From Pseudomonadales bacterium (GTDB taxonomy: Bacteria > Pseudomonadota > Gammaproteobacteria > Pseudomonadales > Azotimanducaceae), in the NCBI GenBank assembly GCA_041395945.1, contig JAWKZN010000002.1:372001-436000 (forward strand): a stretch of DNA of 64,000 nucleotides. Reading direction: 5' to 3'. Shown piece by piece: positions 1 to 8,348 of this stretch. The position numbers were made by a program, and so were the translations under genes. The first letter of the stretch is position 1. Every line of letters starts with the position of its first letter. The notes beneath the pieces are model-generated. The model did not search any database. It had not been told where the DNA came from and saw nothing but the letters and a program-made list of their open reading frames with translations.

Positions 1-32
1 GAAGCGTGGCGGCAGCTCGGCTATCCGGGCGG

Positions 33-512
33 TCAATGAGGCTGGCTACTGGCCTTTGACTGCCTGAGGGCTTCTTCGTACGCGGCCTCGAAATTCATGG
101 GCGCCAGGTTCAGCGGCGGAAAACCGCCCCGCACCGTGAGTGAGTCCACCGCCTCCCGCACGTAGGGGAACAGGGTGCCCGGGCAGAGGGTGCCCAGGGT
201 CCGGTGCAGCTGGGCGCTGTCCAGACCGCGGATCAGAAACAGGGCCGCCTGCTGCACTTCGACTATGAAGGCCGTCTTGCCCGCTGTCTCCGCCCTGGCA
301 GTCACGGTGAGCACCACCTCGTAATGTTCCTCACCGATCTTCTGGGAGCGGGTGTTTATCTCCAGCCCGATGTCGGGTTTCCAGGTTTCCTGAAAAACCG
401 TGGGCGCATTCGGGGATTCAAAGGAAGCATCCTTCAGGTAGATGCGTTCAAGACGCATCTGGCTGCGGGCATCGCTCACGTCTTCACCACCGGGAGATTC
501 TGATTCCGCCAC
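33..512 (-). CDS. secB: Protein-export chaperone SecB
   Basis: Cytosolic tetrameric chaperone that keeps preproteins unfolded and passes them to SecA. The 159-residue protein carries the family core: ERIYLKDASFESPNAP near residues 22-37, a central beta-rich section, and the GLDSAQLHRTLGTLCPGTLFPYVRE stretch with the PPLNLAPMNFEAAYEEA tail, which is nearly diagnostic. Length is normal (about 150-170). The start is a GTG with only a weak ribosome-binding site, lying inside the upstream rhodanese gene, so translation is probably coupled. The glutaredoxin gene that often sits between these two is absent. Identification is secure; the exact start is less so. Confidence 0.96.
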   Translation of the reverse strand: MAESESPGGEDVSDARSQMRLERIYLKDASFESPNAPTVFQETWKPDIGLEINTRSQKIGEEHYEVVLTVTARAETAGKTAFIVEVQQAALFLIRGLDSAQLHRTLGTLCPGTLFPYVREAVDSLTVRGGFPPLNLAPMNFEAAYEEALRQSKASSQPH

Positions 513-892
513 TCGGCGATACCCCCGGTCAGTCGGCTGACGTTAACGAAGCCCTTTTTGCGCAACAGGGTCCCCGCAGCACCGGAGTGCTGGCCCATGC
601 GGCAGGCCACCACAATCGGTCGCTCGCGGTACCTGGCGAGCTCATCCAGGCGGGCCTCAAGGGCGCCGTAGGGAATATTGACTGCGTCCACTATGTGGCC
701 GGCTTCAAACTCTTTCTTATCCCGCACATCGAGAACCAGGGCGTTTTCCCGATTAACCATGTCCACCAGCTTCTGCACCGAAACGGACTGGCCGCCGCGG
801 CGGGTCTCATTGCGGATGAAGAGGGTGAGCAGGATGATGAAGGTGCCGATCAGGAACGGATGATTGGTCACGAATTCGATGAACTGGTCCAT
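476..892 (-). CDS. Membrane-anchored rhodanese-like protein (YibN type)
   Basis: Single-domain rhodanese tethered to the inner membrane, probably a sulfur carrier or sulfurtransferase. One membrane segment lies at residues about 12-24 (HPFLIGTFIILLTLFI); the rhodanese domain follows, with LVLDVRDKKEFEAGHI and the active-site loop CRMGQHSG whose Cys would carry the persulfide. The last 37 bases overlap secB, so the two genes form an operon. Family members next to secB are common in gammaproteobacteria (YibN in E. coli). The physiological substrate is unknown. Confidence 0.9.
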   Translation of the reverse strand: MDQFIEFVTNHPFLIGTFIILLTLFIRNETRRGGQSVSVQKLVDMVNRENALVLDVRDKKEFEAGHIVDAVNIPYGALEARLDELARYRERPIVVACRMGQHSGAAGTLLRKKGFVNVSRLTGGIAEWRNQNLPVVKT

Positions 893-1050
893 GCGATTGG
901 GGCAGCACGCTTTTTCAAGAGGGCGCGATTATACACAGCTGCCCCCGGGTGCCGAATCGCGTTGCTGTTTGGCCGGTGGCTCCCTAGAATCCCCGGTCCC
1001 AGCCACCGGCCGGCGCAATCCTTCCAGCAGTGCCGGCGACAGGGACACTG

Positions 1051-2619
1051 ATGAAGAACACTACCGTGCTCGTGGTACTGGACGGCTTCGGCCACAGCGA
1101 CAGCCCCGAAGACAATGCCATCTTTCATGCCCGCACCCCCAACTGGGACCGCTACTGGGCAGAAAACCCCCATAGCCTGATCTCCGGATCCGGTACCGAT
1201 GTCGGCCTGCCGGATGGGCAGATGGGCAATTCCGAAGTCGGGCATATGAACCTGGGGGCAGGCCGGGTCGTCTACCAGGAGCTCACCCGCATCAACCTCG
1301 CGCTCGAACGGGGTGAGTTTGCCCGCAACCCGGCCCTGAACCGAACGTTTGATCGGGTCCAGAAAGCGGCAGGCACACTGCATGTCATGGGCCTGCTGTC
1401 CCCGGGCGGCGTGCACAGCCACGAAGATCAGATTTTCGGCCTGTTACGCATCGCGGCAGCCGCCGGAGTCGAGCGGGTGCTCCTCCATGCCTTCCTGGAC
1501 GGCCGGGATACGCCACCCCGCAGCGCGCGGGACTCCCTCGAACACGCACAGGCTCTGCTGGCAGAGCTGGGCAATGGCCACATCGCTTCAATCTGCGGTC
1601 GCTATTTCGCCATGGACCGGGACCGGCGCTGGGATCGGGTGATGCGCGCCTACAATCTGCTGGTGCGGGGGGAAGCCCCTTTCCACGCGACCAGTGCGGT
1701 TGAAGGACTGGACGCAGCCTATGCCCGGGACGAAGGGGATGAATTCGTGCAGCCTACGGCCATCCATGCGGCGGGCGAAATCCCGGCGCGCATGCACGAC
1801 GGCGACGCCGTGATCTACATGAATTTCCGGGCAGATCGCGCCCGACAGCTCACCCGGGCGCTGATCGACCCCGGCTTCAGTGACTTTGAGCGACGCAGCG
1901 TCGTGGCGCTGAGCGATTTTCTGATGCTGACCCGCTATGCCGACGACATCGATGCCTCCTGTGCCTTCGAACCGGCGACCCTGACCAACACTCTCGGCGA
2001 GTATCTGGCCCACCAGGGGAAAACCCAGCTGCGTCTGGCAGAGACCGAAAAGTACGCTCATGTGACCTTTTTCTTCTCCGGAGGCAGAGAGGATCCCTTT
2101 GAAGGAGAGCGCCGGATTCTGATTCCGTCACCGAAAGTGAGCACTTACGATCTGTGTCCGGAGATGAGCGCTAAAAAGGTGACGGACGAACTGGTCGGTG
2201 CAATCCGCTCCGGAGACTATGACTTTATCGTCTGCAACTATGCCAACGGCGACATGGTCGGCCACACCGGTGTGTTCGCAGCGGCGGTATCCGCCGTGGA
2301 AACCCTGGATGGCTGCCTTGGCCGCATAGAAAAAGCGCTCATTGAGACCGGCGGCCAGATGCTCATCACCGCCGACCACGGCAACGTGGAAAAGATGCGC
2401 GACCACGGCACCGGCCAGGCACACACCGCCCATACCAGTGAGCCGGTGCCCCTCGTCTATATCGGTCCCCAGGAAGTCGAGTTCGCAGAAGGCGGTTTAC
2501 TTTCCGATGTGGCCCCCACCCTGCTGGACCTGATGCATCTCGACAAGCCCATCGAGATGACCGGACAGTCTCTGGTCAGCATGGCCAGGCGTGCTCTGGT
2601 CAACGACGCCGCCCCGTAA
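1051..2619 (+). CDS. gpmI: 2,3-bisphosphoglycerate-independent phosphoglycerate mutase
   Basis: Interconverts 3- and 2-phosphoglycerate in glycolysis using two Mn ions and a phosphoserine. Visible landmarks: the N-terminal metal-binding VLVVLDGFGHS, the catalytic-serine loop GQMGNSEVGHMNLGAGR, FLDGRDTPPRSA, the substrate-binding FRADRARQ, and the C-terminal metal motif ITADHGNVEKM followed by H-x-x-H type residues (GQAHTAHTS). The length of 522 residues is normal. ATG 1051 is preferred over an in-frame ATG at 1030 because the conserved N-terminus starts there. envC begins 5 bases after the stop, suggesting an operon, as in related genomes. Confidence 0.96.
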   Translation: MKNTTVLVVLDGFGHSDSPEDNAIFHARTPNWDRYWAENPHSLISGSGTDVGLPDGQMGNSEVGHMNLGAGRVVYQELTRINLALERGEFARNPALNRTFDRVQKAAGTLHVMGLLSPGGVHSHEDQIFGLLRIAAAAGVERVLLHAFLDGRDTPPRSARDSLEHAQALLAELGNGHIASICGRYFAMDRDRRWDRVMRAYNLLVRGEAPFHATSAVEGLDAAYARDEGDEFVQPTAIHAAGEIPARMHDGDAVIYMNFRADRARQLTRALIDPGFSDFERRSVVALSDFLMLTRYADDIDASCAFEPATLTNTLGEYLAHQGKTQLRLAETEKYAHVTFFFSGGREDPFEGERRILIPSPKVSTYDLCPEMSAKKVTDELVGAIRSGDYDFIVCNYANGDMVGHTGVFAAAVSAVETLDGCLGRIEKALIETGGQMLITADHGNVEKMRDHGTGQAHTAHTSEPVPLVYIGPQEVEFAEGGLLSDVAPTLLDLMHLDKPIEMTGQSLVSMARRALVNDAAP

Positions 2620-2624
2620 AGCGC

Positions 2625-3788
2625 TTGAAAGCCCGCCCCGGTCTTTGCCAGTCCCTGCTGATACTGACGCTCGCCGCCGTCGCTGCGCCGGCGGCCGGTG
2701 CGGCTCCGGCCACCAGCATCGAAGACCCGGCCGCGGCCCGGAAAGCCCTGGACGGTGTCGCGAAGCGACTCAACGCCCTGGATGAGTGGTTTTCCGACGC
2801 GGGCAGGCAGCGGGTGCGCTGGGAGAAAGATCTCCAGACTAAAGACAACGAAGTTGCCAAGGTCGCCCGGGAGGTCGAAGAGGCAGCCGGCGCTCTGCGG
2901 GCGGTGGAGCAGGACCTGCGCCGGCTGACCAGCGAGCAGCAGGAGCTGGAAAAACAGCGGGCCACCCAGGCCCAGCACATCGCCGACCATCTGGCTGCCG
3001 CGTACCGGATGAGCGGCGAAGATTTTGTAAAACTGCTGCTCAATCAGCAATCGCCGGACACCGTCGATCGTATGGTCCGCTACCACCGCTACTTCACCGA
3101 AGCGCGGCTGGAGGCTCTCGAAGCCTATCAGCAGACCCTTGATGCCCTGGCCGAGAACCGCTTCCAGCTGGAAACCCGGGCGGCCGCTGAGCAGGAAAAA
3201 CGGGACGCACTGGCGACCCGTCAGCGCGCCCTGATCCGGGAGCGGGAAGAGCGAAAGGCGCACATCGCCGAACTCAATGTCGAGATGGAAGACAAGACCG
3301 CCGAGCGCAAACGCCTGGAGGCTGACCGGGCACGACTGGAACAGCTGTTTGCGGAACTGAAGAGCCGGGCAAGCAAACTCGACGGCACCGGCTTCAAGGA
3401 ACGTAAGCGCGCCCTGCCCTGGCCCCTGACCGGCAAGGTCGCCCATGGCTTCGGCCAGCCGCGGGCGGACGGGCGGCTGGTGTGGCATGGCATGGTGATC
3501 AATGCCGAAGAAGGCACACCGGTGCAGGCCGTGTTCCGCGGGCGTGTCGTCTTTGCCAACTGGCTGCGCGGGTTCGGGCTGCTCACCATTCTGGATCATG
3601 GCGGCGGTTATATGACCCTCTACGGACATGCGGACGTGCTCACCAAAACCGTCGGGGAATCGGTGGAGAGCGGCGAGACCATCGCCCGGGCTGGCCGCAG
3701 CGGCGGCCAGCAGACCAGCGGCCTGTATTTTGAAGTACGTCAAGAAGGTGTCGCTCAGGATCCGATAGCATGGTTACAGAAGCGCTGA
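2625..3788 (+). CDS. envC: Murein hydrolase activator EnvC (LytM/M23 fold)
   Basis: Periplasmic protein that activates cell-wall amidases at the division septum. It starts at TTG with a cleavable signal peptide (LLILTLAAVAAPAAGA, residues about 10-26), followed by a long coiled coil (about 35-240, rich in E, K, Q, R) and a C-terminal LytM domain from about residue 265 (PWPLTGKVAHGFGQPRADGRLVWHGMVI to ILDHGGGYMTLYGHAD). The metal-ligand set of true M23 peptidases is incomplete, as expected for a non-catalytic activator. It follows gpmI by 5 bases. The coiled coil would bind FtsEX in the known E. coli system. Confidence 0.9.
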   Translation: MKARPGLCQSLLILTLAAVAAPAAGAAPATSIEDPAAARKALDGVAKRLNALDEWFSDAGRQRVRWEKDLQTKDNEVAKVAREVEEAAGALRAVEQDLRRLTSEQQELEKQRATQAQHIADHLAAAYRMSGEDFVKLLLNQQSPDTVDRMVRYHRYFTEARLEALEAYQQTLDALAENRFQLETRAAAEQEKRDALATRQRALIREREERKAHIAELNVEMEDKTAERKRLEADRARLEQLFAELKSRASKLDGTGFKERKRALPWPLTGKVAHGFGQPRADGRLVWHGMVINAEEGTPVQAVFRGRVVFANWLRGFGLLTILDHGGGYMTLYGHADVLTKTVGESVESGETIARAGRSGGQQTSGLYFEVRQEGVAQDPIAWLQKR

Positions 3789-3891
3789 CCCGACCCACCC
3801 GCGCTTCTGACCGCTGAGCAGGCTCGACAACGGGCGGATCGAAACATGCCCGGCGCTGGCTCCCTCACAGACAACCTGAGACACTCACGCC

Positions 3892-5082
3892 ATGCAGCTA
3901 CGACCGCTCACCCTGATTGGCATCGTGATCAGCATGGTCACCGGTATCACTCTGGGCATCGTCAGCTACCACGCCTGGCTCGAGCAGCACTGGGAGAGTG
4001 CCGAAGCACGCACCTTCGACGAAGTCCTCCATCAGGTTCAGTCCAGCTACGTGGACGAAGTGGCCCGCGCCGAACTCATGAACAACGCCCTGCGCGGCAT
4101 GCTCGATCATCTCGACGATCACTCCAATTTTCTTGACGCGAGAGAACTGCATGAACTCCAGGAGGAAACCACCGGTCGCTTCGGTGGCATCGGCATCGAA
4201 CTCGGACTGGTCGATGATCTCTTCACGGTAATCAGCCCGCTGGATCACACACCCGCCAGCCACGCAGGGCTGCAACCCGGAGACCGCATTCTCGAACTCG
4301 ATCACCAGTCCCTGCTGGGCAGAACGCTCATGGAGGTGGTGGATGCGCTGCGTGGCGAACCCGGCTCCGAAATTCATCTGCGGATACGACGCGACAAACG
4401 GGATTTCGACGTACAGATCGAACGTGCCGTGATCGAAGTCGCCAGTGTCACCGGTCGACTGCTCGAGCCCGGCTTCGGCCTGGTGCGGATCAGCCAGTTC
4501 CAGAACGCCACCGGTGAGGAATTCGACAAAGCCCTGCAAAGCCTGGTAGAGGACAACGGCGCCCCGCTCGAAGGCCTTGTGCTCGACCTGCGCAACAATC
4601 CGGGCGGTGTACTGCAGGCTTCCGTGGACGTGACTGATGCTTTTCTCAAGGAAGGCCTCATCGTCTATACAGAAGGCCGACTGCCCTCCAGTCATCTGAA
4701 ATACCGTGCGTCGGGCAGGGATCTGCTCGACGGCGCACCGGTTGTGGTGCTGATCAACGAAGGCTCCGCCTCGGCTGCGGAAATCGTTGCCGGCGCGCTG
4801 CAGGATCATGCCAGAGCGCAGCTGCTCGGCAGCCGCAGCTATGGGAAAGGATCCGTGCAATCGGTGATGCCGATCAGTGGGGACAACGCCCTCAAGCTCA
4901 CCACCGCCTACTACTACACACCACGCGGCCGCTCCATTCACAAGACGGGGATCGAACCCGATGTACTGGCCCAGGCAGGGGATATACCGGAAGAAGCAGA
5001 AAGCCGGCTCCTCGAACAGGCGCTGTCGATGCTCAAGGCCGCACAGCCTGCCTCATCGGGCGCACTGCACGCCCGACTCTAG
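3892..5082 (+). CDS. S41 carboxyl-terminal processing protease
   Basis: Periplasmic serine protease with a PDZ domain. N-terminal membrane anchor/signal at residues about 6-28 (LTLIGIVISMVTGITLGIVSY); PDZ domain about 95-175 (GIGIELGL...HTPASHAGLQPGDRILELD); S41 catalytic core about 180-365, with the Ser in NEGSASAAEIVAGAL and the general-base Lys in RSYGKGSVQ. The 396-residue length suits the CtpA/CTP-3 group. It is the third gene of the gpmI-envC-ctp-yibQ series, so a role in processing cell-wall or envelope proteins is likely. Its exact substrate cannot be read from the sequence. Confidence 0.93.
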   Translation: MQLRPLTLIGIVISMVTGITLGIVSYHAWLEQHWESAEARTFDEVLHQVQSSYVDEVARAELMNNALRGMLDHLDDHSNFLDARELHELQEETTGRFGGIGIELGLVDDLFTVISPLDHTPASHAGLQPGDRILELDHQSLLGRTLMEVVDALRGEPGSEIHLRIRRDKRDFDVQIERAVIEVASVTGRLLEPGFGLVRISQFQNATGEEFDKALQSLVEDNGAPLEGLVLDLRNNPGGVLQASVDVTDAFLKEGLIVYTEGRLPSSHLKYRASGRDLLDGAPVVVLINEGSASAAEIVAGALQDHARAQLLGSRSYGKGSVQSVMPISGDNALKLTTAYYYTPRGRSIHKTGIEPDVLAQAGDIPEEAESRLLEQALSMLKAAQPASSGALHARL

Positions 5083-5210
5083 GCAGACTTCCCGTCACTG
5101 AAGATCGATCCGCCGACTGCGCGGATCGAGACCCGGCGCACAGAAAAGCTGGCTTTTCTCAACACCGCTCCGTAACCTCCTGCTCTTAACGGACGACGCG
5201 TGCGAATCCA

Positions 5211-6080
5211 TTGCCCAGGCACCCGGTCAGACTACCCGGCCCAGTCTTTCTCTCCCTGGCGCTGTATTGCGCCCTCCTCGCGACTCCGGCCTCCCGGGCC
5301 GATGATTCACTCCCCGCCAGCCACTCGAAGACCGCCTATCTGGTGATCGTGATGGACGATCTCGGCTACAACCTGCAACGCGCCGAACAGATTCTCGACC
5401 TGCCACATCCGATCACATTCGGTGTACTGCCCCATGCACCACACAGCGCACAGATCTCTGCACGCGCAGCCGGGCATGGCAGGGAAGTGATCCTGCATCA
5501 GCCGATGGAGCCGGAAATTTTTTCCCACGCGAGGGTGGAACGCGGCACACTCGAAACCGGCATGACGGCCGAAAAGTTCGACAGCCAACTCAGCGCCGCG
5601 CTGGCCCAGGTGCCCGAGGCAGTCGGAGTCAACAATCACACCGGCAGTCGGCTGACCGCGCATCAGGCATCCATGGATCTGCTCATGCCGCTGATCCGCA
5701 CCCGCGGACTGTTTTTTCTCGACAGCCGCACCACACCCAACACCGTCGCGGAAAATACTGCCCGGGCGTGGCACGTGCCGACGCTGCGGCGCGATGTCTT
5801 CCTCGATCATGTGCTGACCCCGGAAGCACTGACAGAGGAATTCGCCCGGGCTCTGGCAGTGGCGCGCCGGCAGGGACATGCGGTGGTGATCGCCCATCCC
5901 CACCCACTCACACTGAACTTCCTCGAGCAGCACCTGCAGGCACTGCCTTCCGGCATTGCGCTGACATCACTGCAGGCGCTTGTTGACGGAATCTACGGAC
6001 GCGCGATTACGCCGCGCGATCGAGCAACGCTTGCCCGGCGCGAAAATCCAGGGTTCCCGAATAGATCGCTCGGCCAGTAA
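5211..6080 (+). CDS. yibQ: Divergent polysaccharide deacetylase family protein (YibQ)
   Basis: Predicted periplasmic protein of the YibQ/DUF610 family, a diverged NodB-like deacetylase fold. The signal peptide is near residues 10-29 (VFLSLALYCALLATPASRA). Family motifs follow: LVIVMDDLGYN, ITFGVLPHAPHS, EVILHQPMEP, VGVNNHTGSRLT, FFLDSRTTP and VVIAHPHP. The start is TTG. The last ~24 residues (from about position 265) are read from DNA that on the other strand encodes the end of hisA, so the C-terminus is probably not ancestral. The biochemical activity of this family is not settled. Confidence 0.88.
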   Translation: MPRHPVRLPGPVFLSLALYCALLATPASRADDSLPASHSKTAYLVIVMDDLGYNLQRAEQILDLPHPITFGVLPHAPHSAQISARAAGHGREVILHQPMEPEIFSHARVERGTLETGMTAEKFDSQLSAALAQVPEAVGVNNHTGSRLTAHQASMDLLMPLIRTRGLFFLDSRTTPNTVAENTARAWHVPTLRRDVFLDHVLTPEALTEEFARALAVARRQGHAVVIAHPHPLTLNFLEQHLQALPSGIALTSLQALVDGIYGRAITPRDRATLARRENPGFPNRSLGQ

Positions 6081-6750
6081 TCGCGCCGAACAGTTTTTTC
6101 TCCGAGCCTGCAAAGGCTTCCAGCAGCTGGCTCAGGTCTTCGAGACTGGTTACCCCACCCGATGCGATCACCGGAACATCCGTGCTGGACGCCAGCGCCA
6201 GGGTCGCCGCCACGTTGACACCACTGAGCATGCCGTCACGAGCAATGTCTGTGTAGACGATGGCAGCGAGATCCAGGCCGGCAACGGCCTGTGCGAAATC
6301 GATCGCCTTCACCGTCGAGGAAGCCTCCCATCCCGCAACCGCCAGCAGGCCATCCCGGGCATCGAGGCCGAGGATCAGTCTGCCCGGAAACGCCGCCGCG
6401 GCTTCGTTGAGAAATCCCGGGTCTTCCACCGCACGGGTACCGATGATGGCCTGAGCGACGCCGGCGTCCAGATAACCGCGGATCGTCTCGAGATCCCGGA
6501 TGCCGCCTCCAACCTGCACCGGCACCTCGCCCAGCGCGGCAACTATGCCTTCGATGATGTCCCGGTTACGCGGCGCGCCAGCCACAGCACCGTCGAGATC
6601 GACCAGGTGCAGCCGGCGGCAGCCCTGTTCCAGCCAGTGCCGGGCCATGGCGATCGGGTCGTCGGAGAACACGGTCACCTCGTCCATGCGGCCCTGCTTG
6701 AGTCGCACACAGCGGCCGTCTTTGAGATCAATCGCGGGAATGAGCAGCAC
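6007..6750 (-). CDS. hisA: ProFAR isomerase HisA (histidine biosynthesis)
   Basis: Isomerises ProFAR to PRFAR, the fourth step of histidine synthesis, with a TIM-barrel fold. Visible: LIPAIDLKDGRCVRLKQG with the first catalytic Asp, HLVDLDGA, VQVGGGIRDLETI, IIGTRAVEDP, GLDARDG, YTDIARDGMLSGVN with the second catalytic Asp, and VIASGGVTSLEDL. Length 247 is normal. Translation starts at a GTG 6 bases after the hisB stop. hisH normally sits between hisB and hisA and hisF follows hisA; both are missing here. The 3' end overlaps the convergent yibQ gene by 74 bases. Confidence 0.95.
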   Translation of the reverse strand: MLLIPAIDLKDGRCVRLKQGRMDEVTVFSDDPIAMARHWLEQGCRRLHLVDLDGAVAGAPRNRDIIEGIVAALGEVPVQVGGGIRDLETIRGYLDAGVAQAIIGTRAVEDPGFLNEAAAAFPGRLILGLDARDGLLAVAGWEASSTVKAIDFAQAVAGLDLAAIVYTDIARDGMLSGVNVAATLALASSTDVPVIASGGVTSLEDLSQLLEAFAGSEKKLFGAITGRAIYSGTLDFRAGQALLDRAA

Positions 6751-6756
6751 CTGGGG

Positions 6757-7368
6757 TCAGAGGCTCCCTTTGCTGGAAGGCACCTTCCCGCTCATCCGCG
6801 CATCCCGGGTCAGCGCCATGCGCAGCGCCCGGCCGAACGCCTTGAAGATGGTCTCCGCCTGATGGTGGGCATTGTCCCCGCGCAGATTATCGATGTGCAC
6901 GGTCACCTGAGCGTGATTGACGAACCCCTGGAAGAATTCCCGCAGCAGATCGACATCGAAGTCAGCAATCCGGCCGCGCACATAGTCCACCTTGTAGGTC
7001 AGCCCGGGCCTGCCGGAGAGATCCACCACCACCCGGGACAGCGCCTCGTCCAGCGGCACATAGGCATGTCCGTAGCGGGAAATGCCCCGTTTATCGCCGA
7101 CCGCCCGGGTCAGAGCCTGGCCCAGCACGATGCCGACATCTTCCACCGTGTGATGGGCGTCGACTTCGAGATCGCCGGTGGCTTCTATTTCCAGGTCGAT
7201 CAGACCGTGGCGCGAGATCTGGGTGAGCATGTGTTCGAAAAAGGGCAGCCCGGTGCTCAGACTGGCCTCGCCACTGCCATCCAGGTTCACCGCCACGGTA
7301 ATCCTGGTTTCCTGGGTATCGCGACTTACCCTGGCTCTGCGCGGGGCCGCGCGCTCATCAGTCATCAT
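6757..7368 (-). CDS. hisB: Imidazoleglycerol-phosphate dehydratase HisB
   Basis: Dehydrates imidazoleglycerol phosphate in histidine synthesis and needs Mn. The protein shows both His-rich metal motifs, DAHHTVEDVGI and NAHHQAETIFKAF, plus FFEHMLTQISRHGLIDL and the closing PSSKGSL. At 203 residues it is the monofunctional form without a histidinol-phosphatase domain. It is the first gene of a two-gene unit with hisA. A second in-frame ATG follows the first directly, so the start is uncertain by one codon. Confidence 0.95.
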   Translation of the reverse strand: MMTDERAAPRRARVSRDTQETRITVAVNLDGSGEASLSTGLPFFEHMLTQISRHGLIDLEIEATGDLEVDAHHTVEDVGIVLGQALTRAVGDKRGISRYGHAYVPLDEALSRVVVDLSGRPGLTYKVDYVRGRIADFDVDLLREFFQGFVNHAQVTVHIDNLRGDNAHHQAETIFKAFGRALRMALTRDARMSGKVPSSKGSL

Positions 7369-7478
7369 CTATGGCTCTAATGGGGGAGGAAAAAATGCGG
7401 CGCAAGTATACTCCAGCGACACCTTAAAAATTTCCGATCTGACGACGTTCTCAGCCATGCCCTGGTCCGGGGAGAGAA

Positions 7479-7874
7479 TCAGAGCCGGTCCAGCAGATTG
7501 CCATGGGGCAGATACCGGTTGTCGGAATTCGACCGGATCCAGCGGGTGAGATCCTTCGGGTAGGCGTTCCGGGCCTTCAGTTCCACCGCCAGCGGCACCA
7601 CGGGGGAGTTCGCGCCCGACTCCCAGCCGGGCAGTTTCTCACCCAGGGTAAAGAGGCGGATCAGCGCCTCGATCCCGGCGTTGTCGAGTCCGCGGGCCGC
7701 GGCCTCCCAGTCGGCCCTGCCCTGCCGCACGGCGGGCGCCAGTCGGGCGACCGCCAGCCGATCGAGGCCGAACATCGGTTCATCCAGACGGCCCGCAGCC
7801 CGGAGCAATTCCGCCAGCACGGCACCTTCCAGGACTATGGTGTCCCTGGATGGATCAAAAGATTCAACACTCAT
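7479..7874 (-). CDS. Conserved hypothetical protein in the his/asmA interval
   Basis: A 131-residue soluble protein of unknown function. The ATG at 7874 is preferred because AAGGAG lies about 12 bases before it, although the frame stays open to 7946. There is no signal peptide or membrane segment. The C-terminal half is the distinctive part: GEKLPGWESGANSPVVPL, followed by DLTRWIRSNSDNRYLPHGNLLDRL, which looks like a conserved family signature. It points the same way as hisB-hisA, with 110 bases between. Its position between hisB and the asmA-like gene suggests a conserved neighbour, but nothing in the sequence gives a function. Confidence 0.65.
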   Translation of the reverse strand: MSVESFDPSRDTIVLEGAVLAELLRAAGRLDEPMFGLDRLAVARLAPAVRQGRADWEAAARGLDNAGIEALIRLFTLGEKLPGWESGANSPVVPLAVELKARNAYPKDLTRWIRSNSDNRYLPHGNLLDRL

Positions 7875-8021
7875 CGCCGGTATTCCACTCCTTAGGGCTT
7901 TCGATCCTACATTCTTATACATAAACGTCCTCATTGTGTGGTGCAATATGCGCGCGGGACTCTGCCAGGAAGGCGGGTATCTCAGGCTAACGGACAGCGA
8001 TCACGTGGACATTCAGCAGTT

Positions 8022-8243
8022 ATGGACTCCCAGCGCATTTATCAGGGCGAAGACGGTCAATGGTATTTCGGTGTGCGTGGCAATCAGGTGAAAGGACCTT
8101 TCCCCACTGAGCACAACGCATCAGTCGCCCTCGACGCCCACATTCGGCAGTGCCGCCGGCACCTCGATACACCGCTCTGGCCGAGCAACTGGAGCCTCTT
8201 CAAGCCCCGGCGCAGCGCGACCTCAACACCGAATCACTCATAA
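8022..8243 (+). CDS. Small DUF6316-like protein
   Basis: A 73-residue protein with the pattern seen in short gammaproteobacterial proteins that begin RxYxGEDGxWYFxxRG and continue GPFxTxxxAxxALxxHIxxCRR: here YQGEDGQWYFGVRGNQVKGPFPTEHNASVALDAHIRQCRR. ATG 8022 is chosen because the conserved block starts a few residues later; the open frame upstream adds a low-quality extension. There are no membrane segments. The function is unknown, and the DUF assignment is from memory of the pattern, so it should be treated as tentative. Confidence 0.6.
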   Translation: MDSQRIYQGEDGQWYFGVRGNQVKGPFPTEHNASVALDAHIRQCRRHLDTPLWPSNWSLFKPRRSATSTPNHS

Positions 8244-8348
8244 GGTGCAGCGGGTATAAGGTTCAGCGGGCTTATCTTCGGCGGATTCAGCTGACCGTCA
8301 GCTGCGGGCATCTATAATGCGCCCACTCTTACTCCCCGGTGGACGCTC

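Noticed and set aside
5980..7380. Long plus-strand frame opposite hisA/hisB
   Set aside because: It has no recognisable domain and lies fully opposite two clear his genes.
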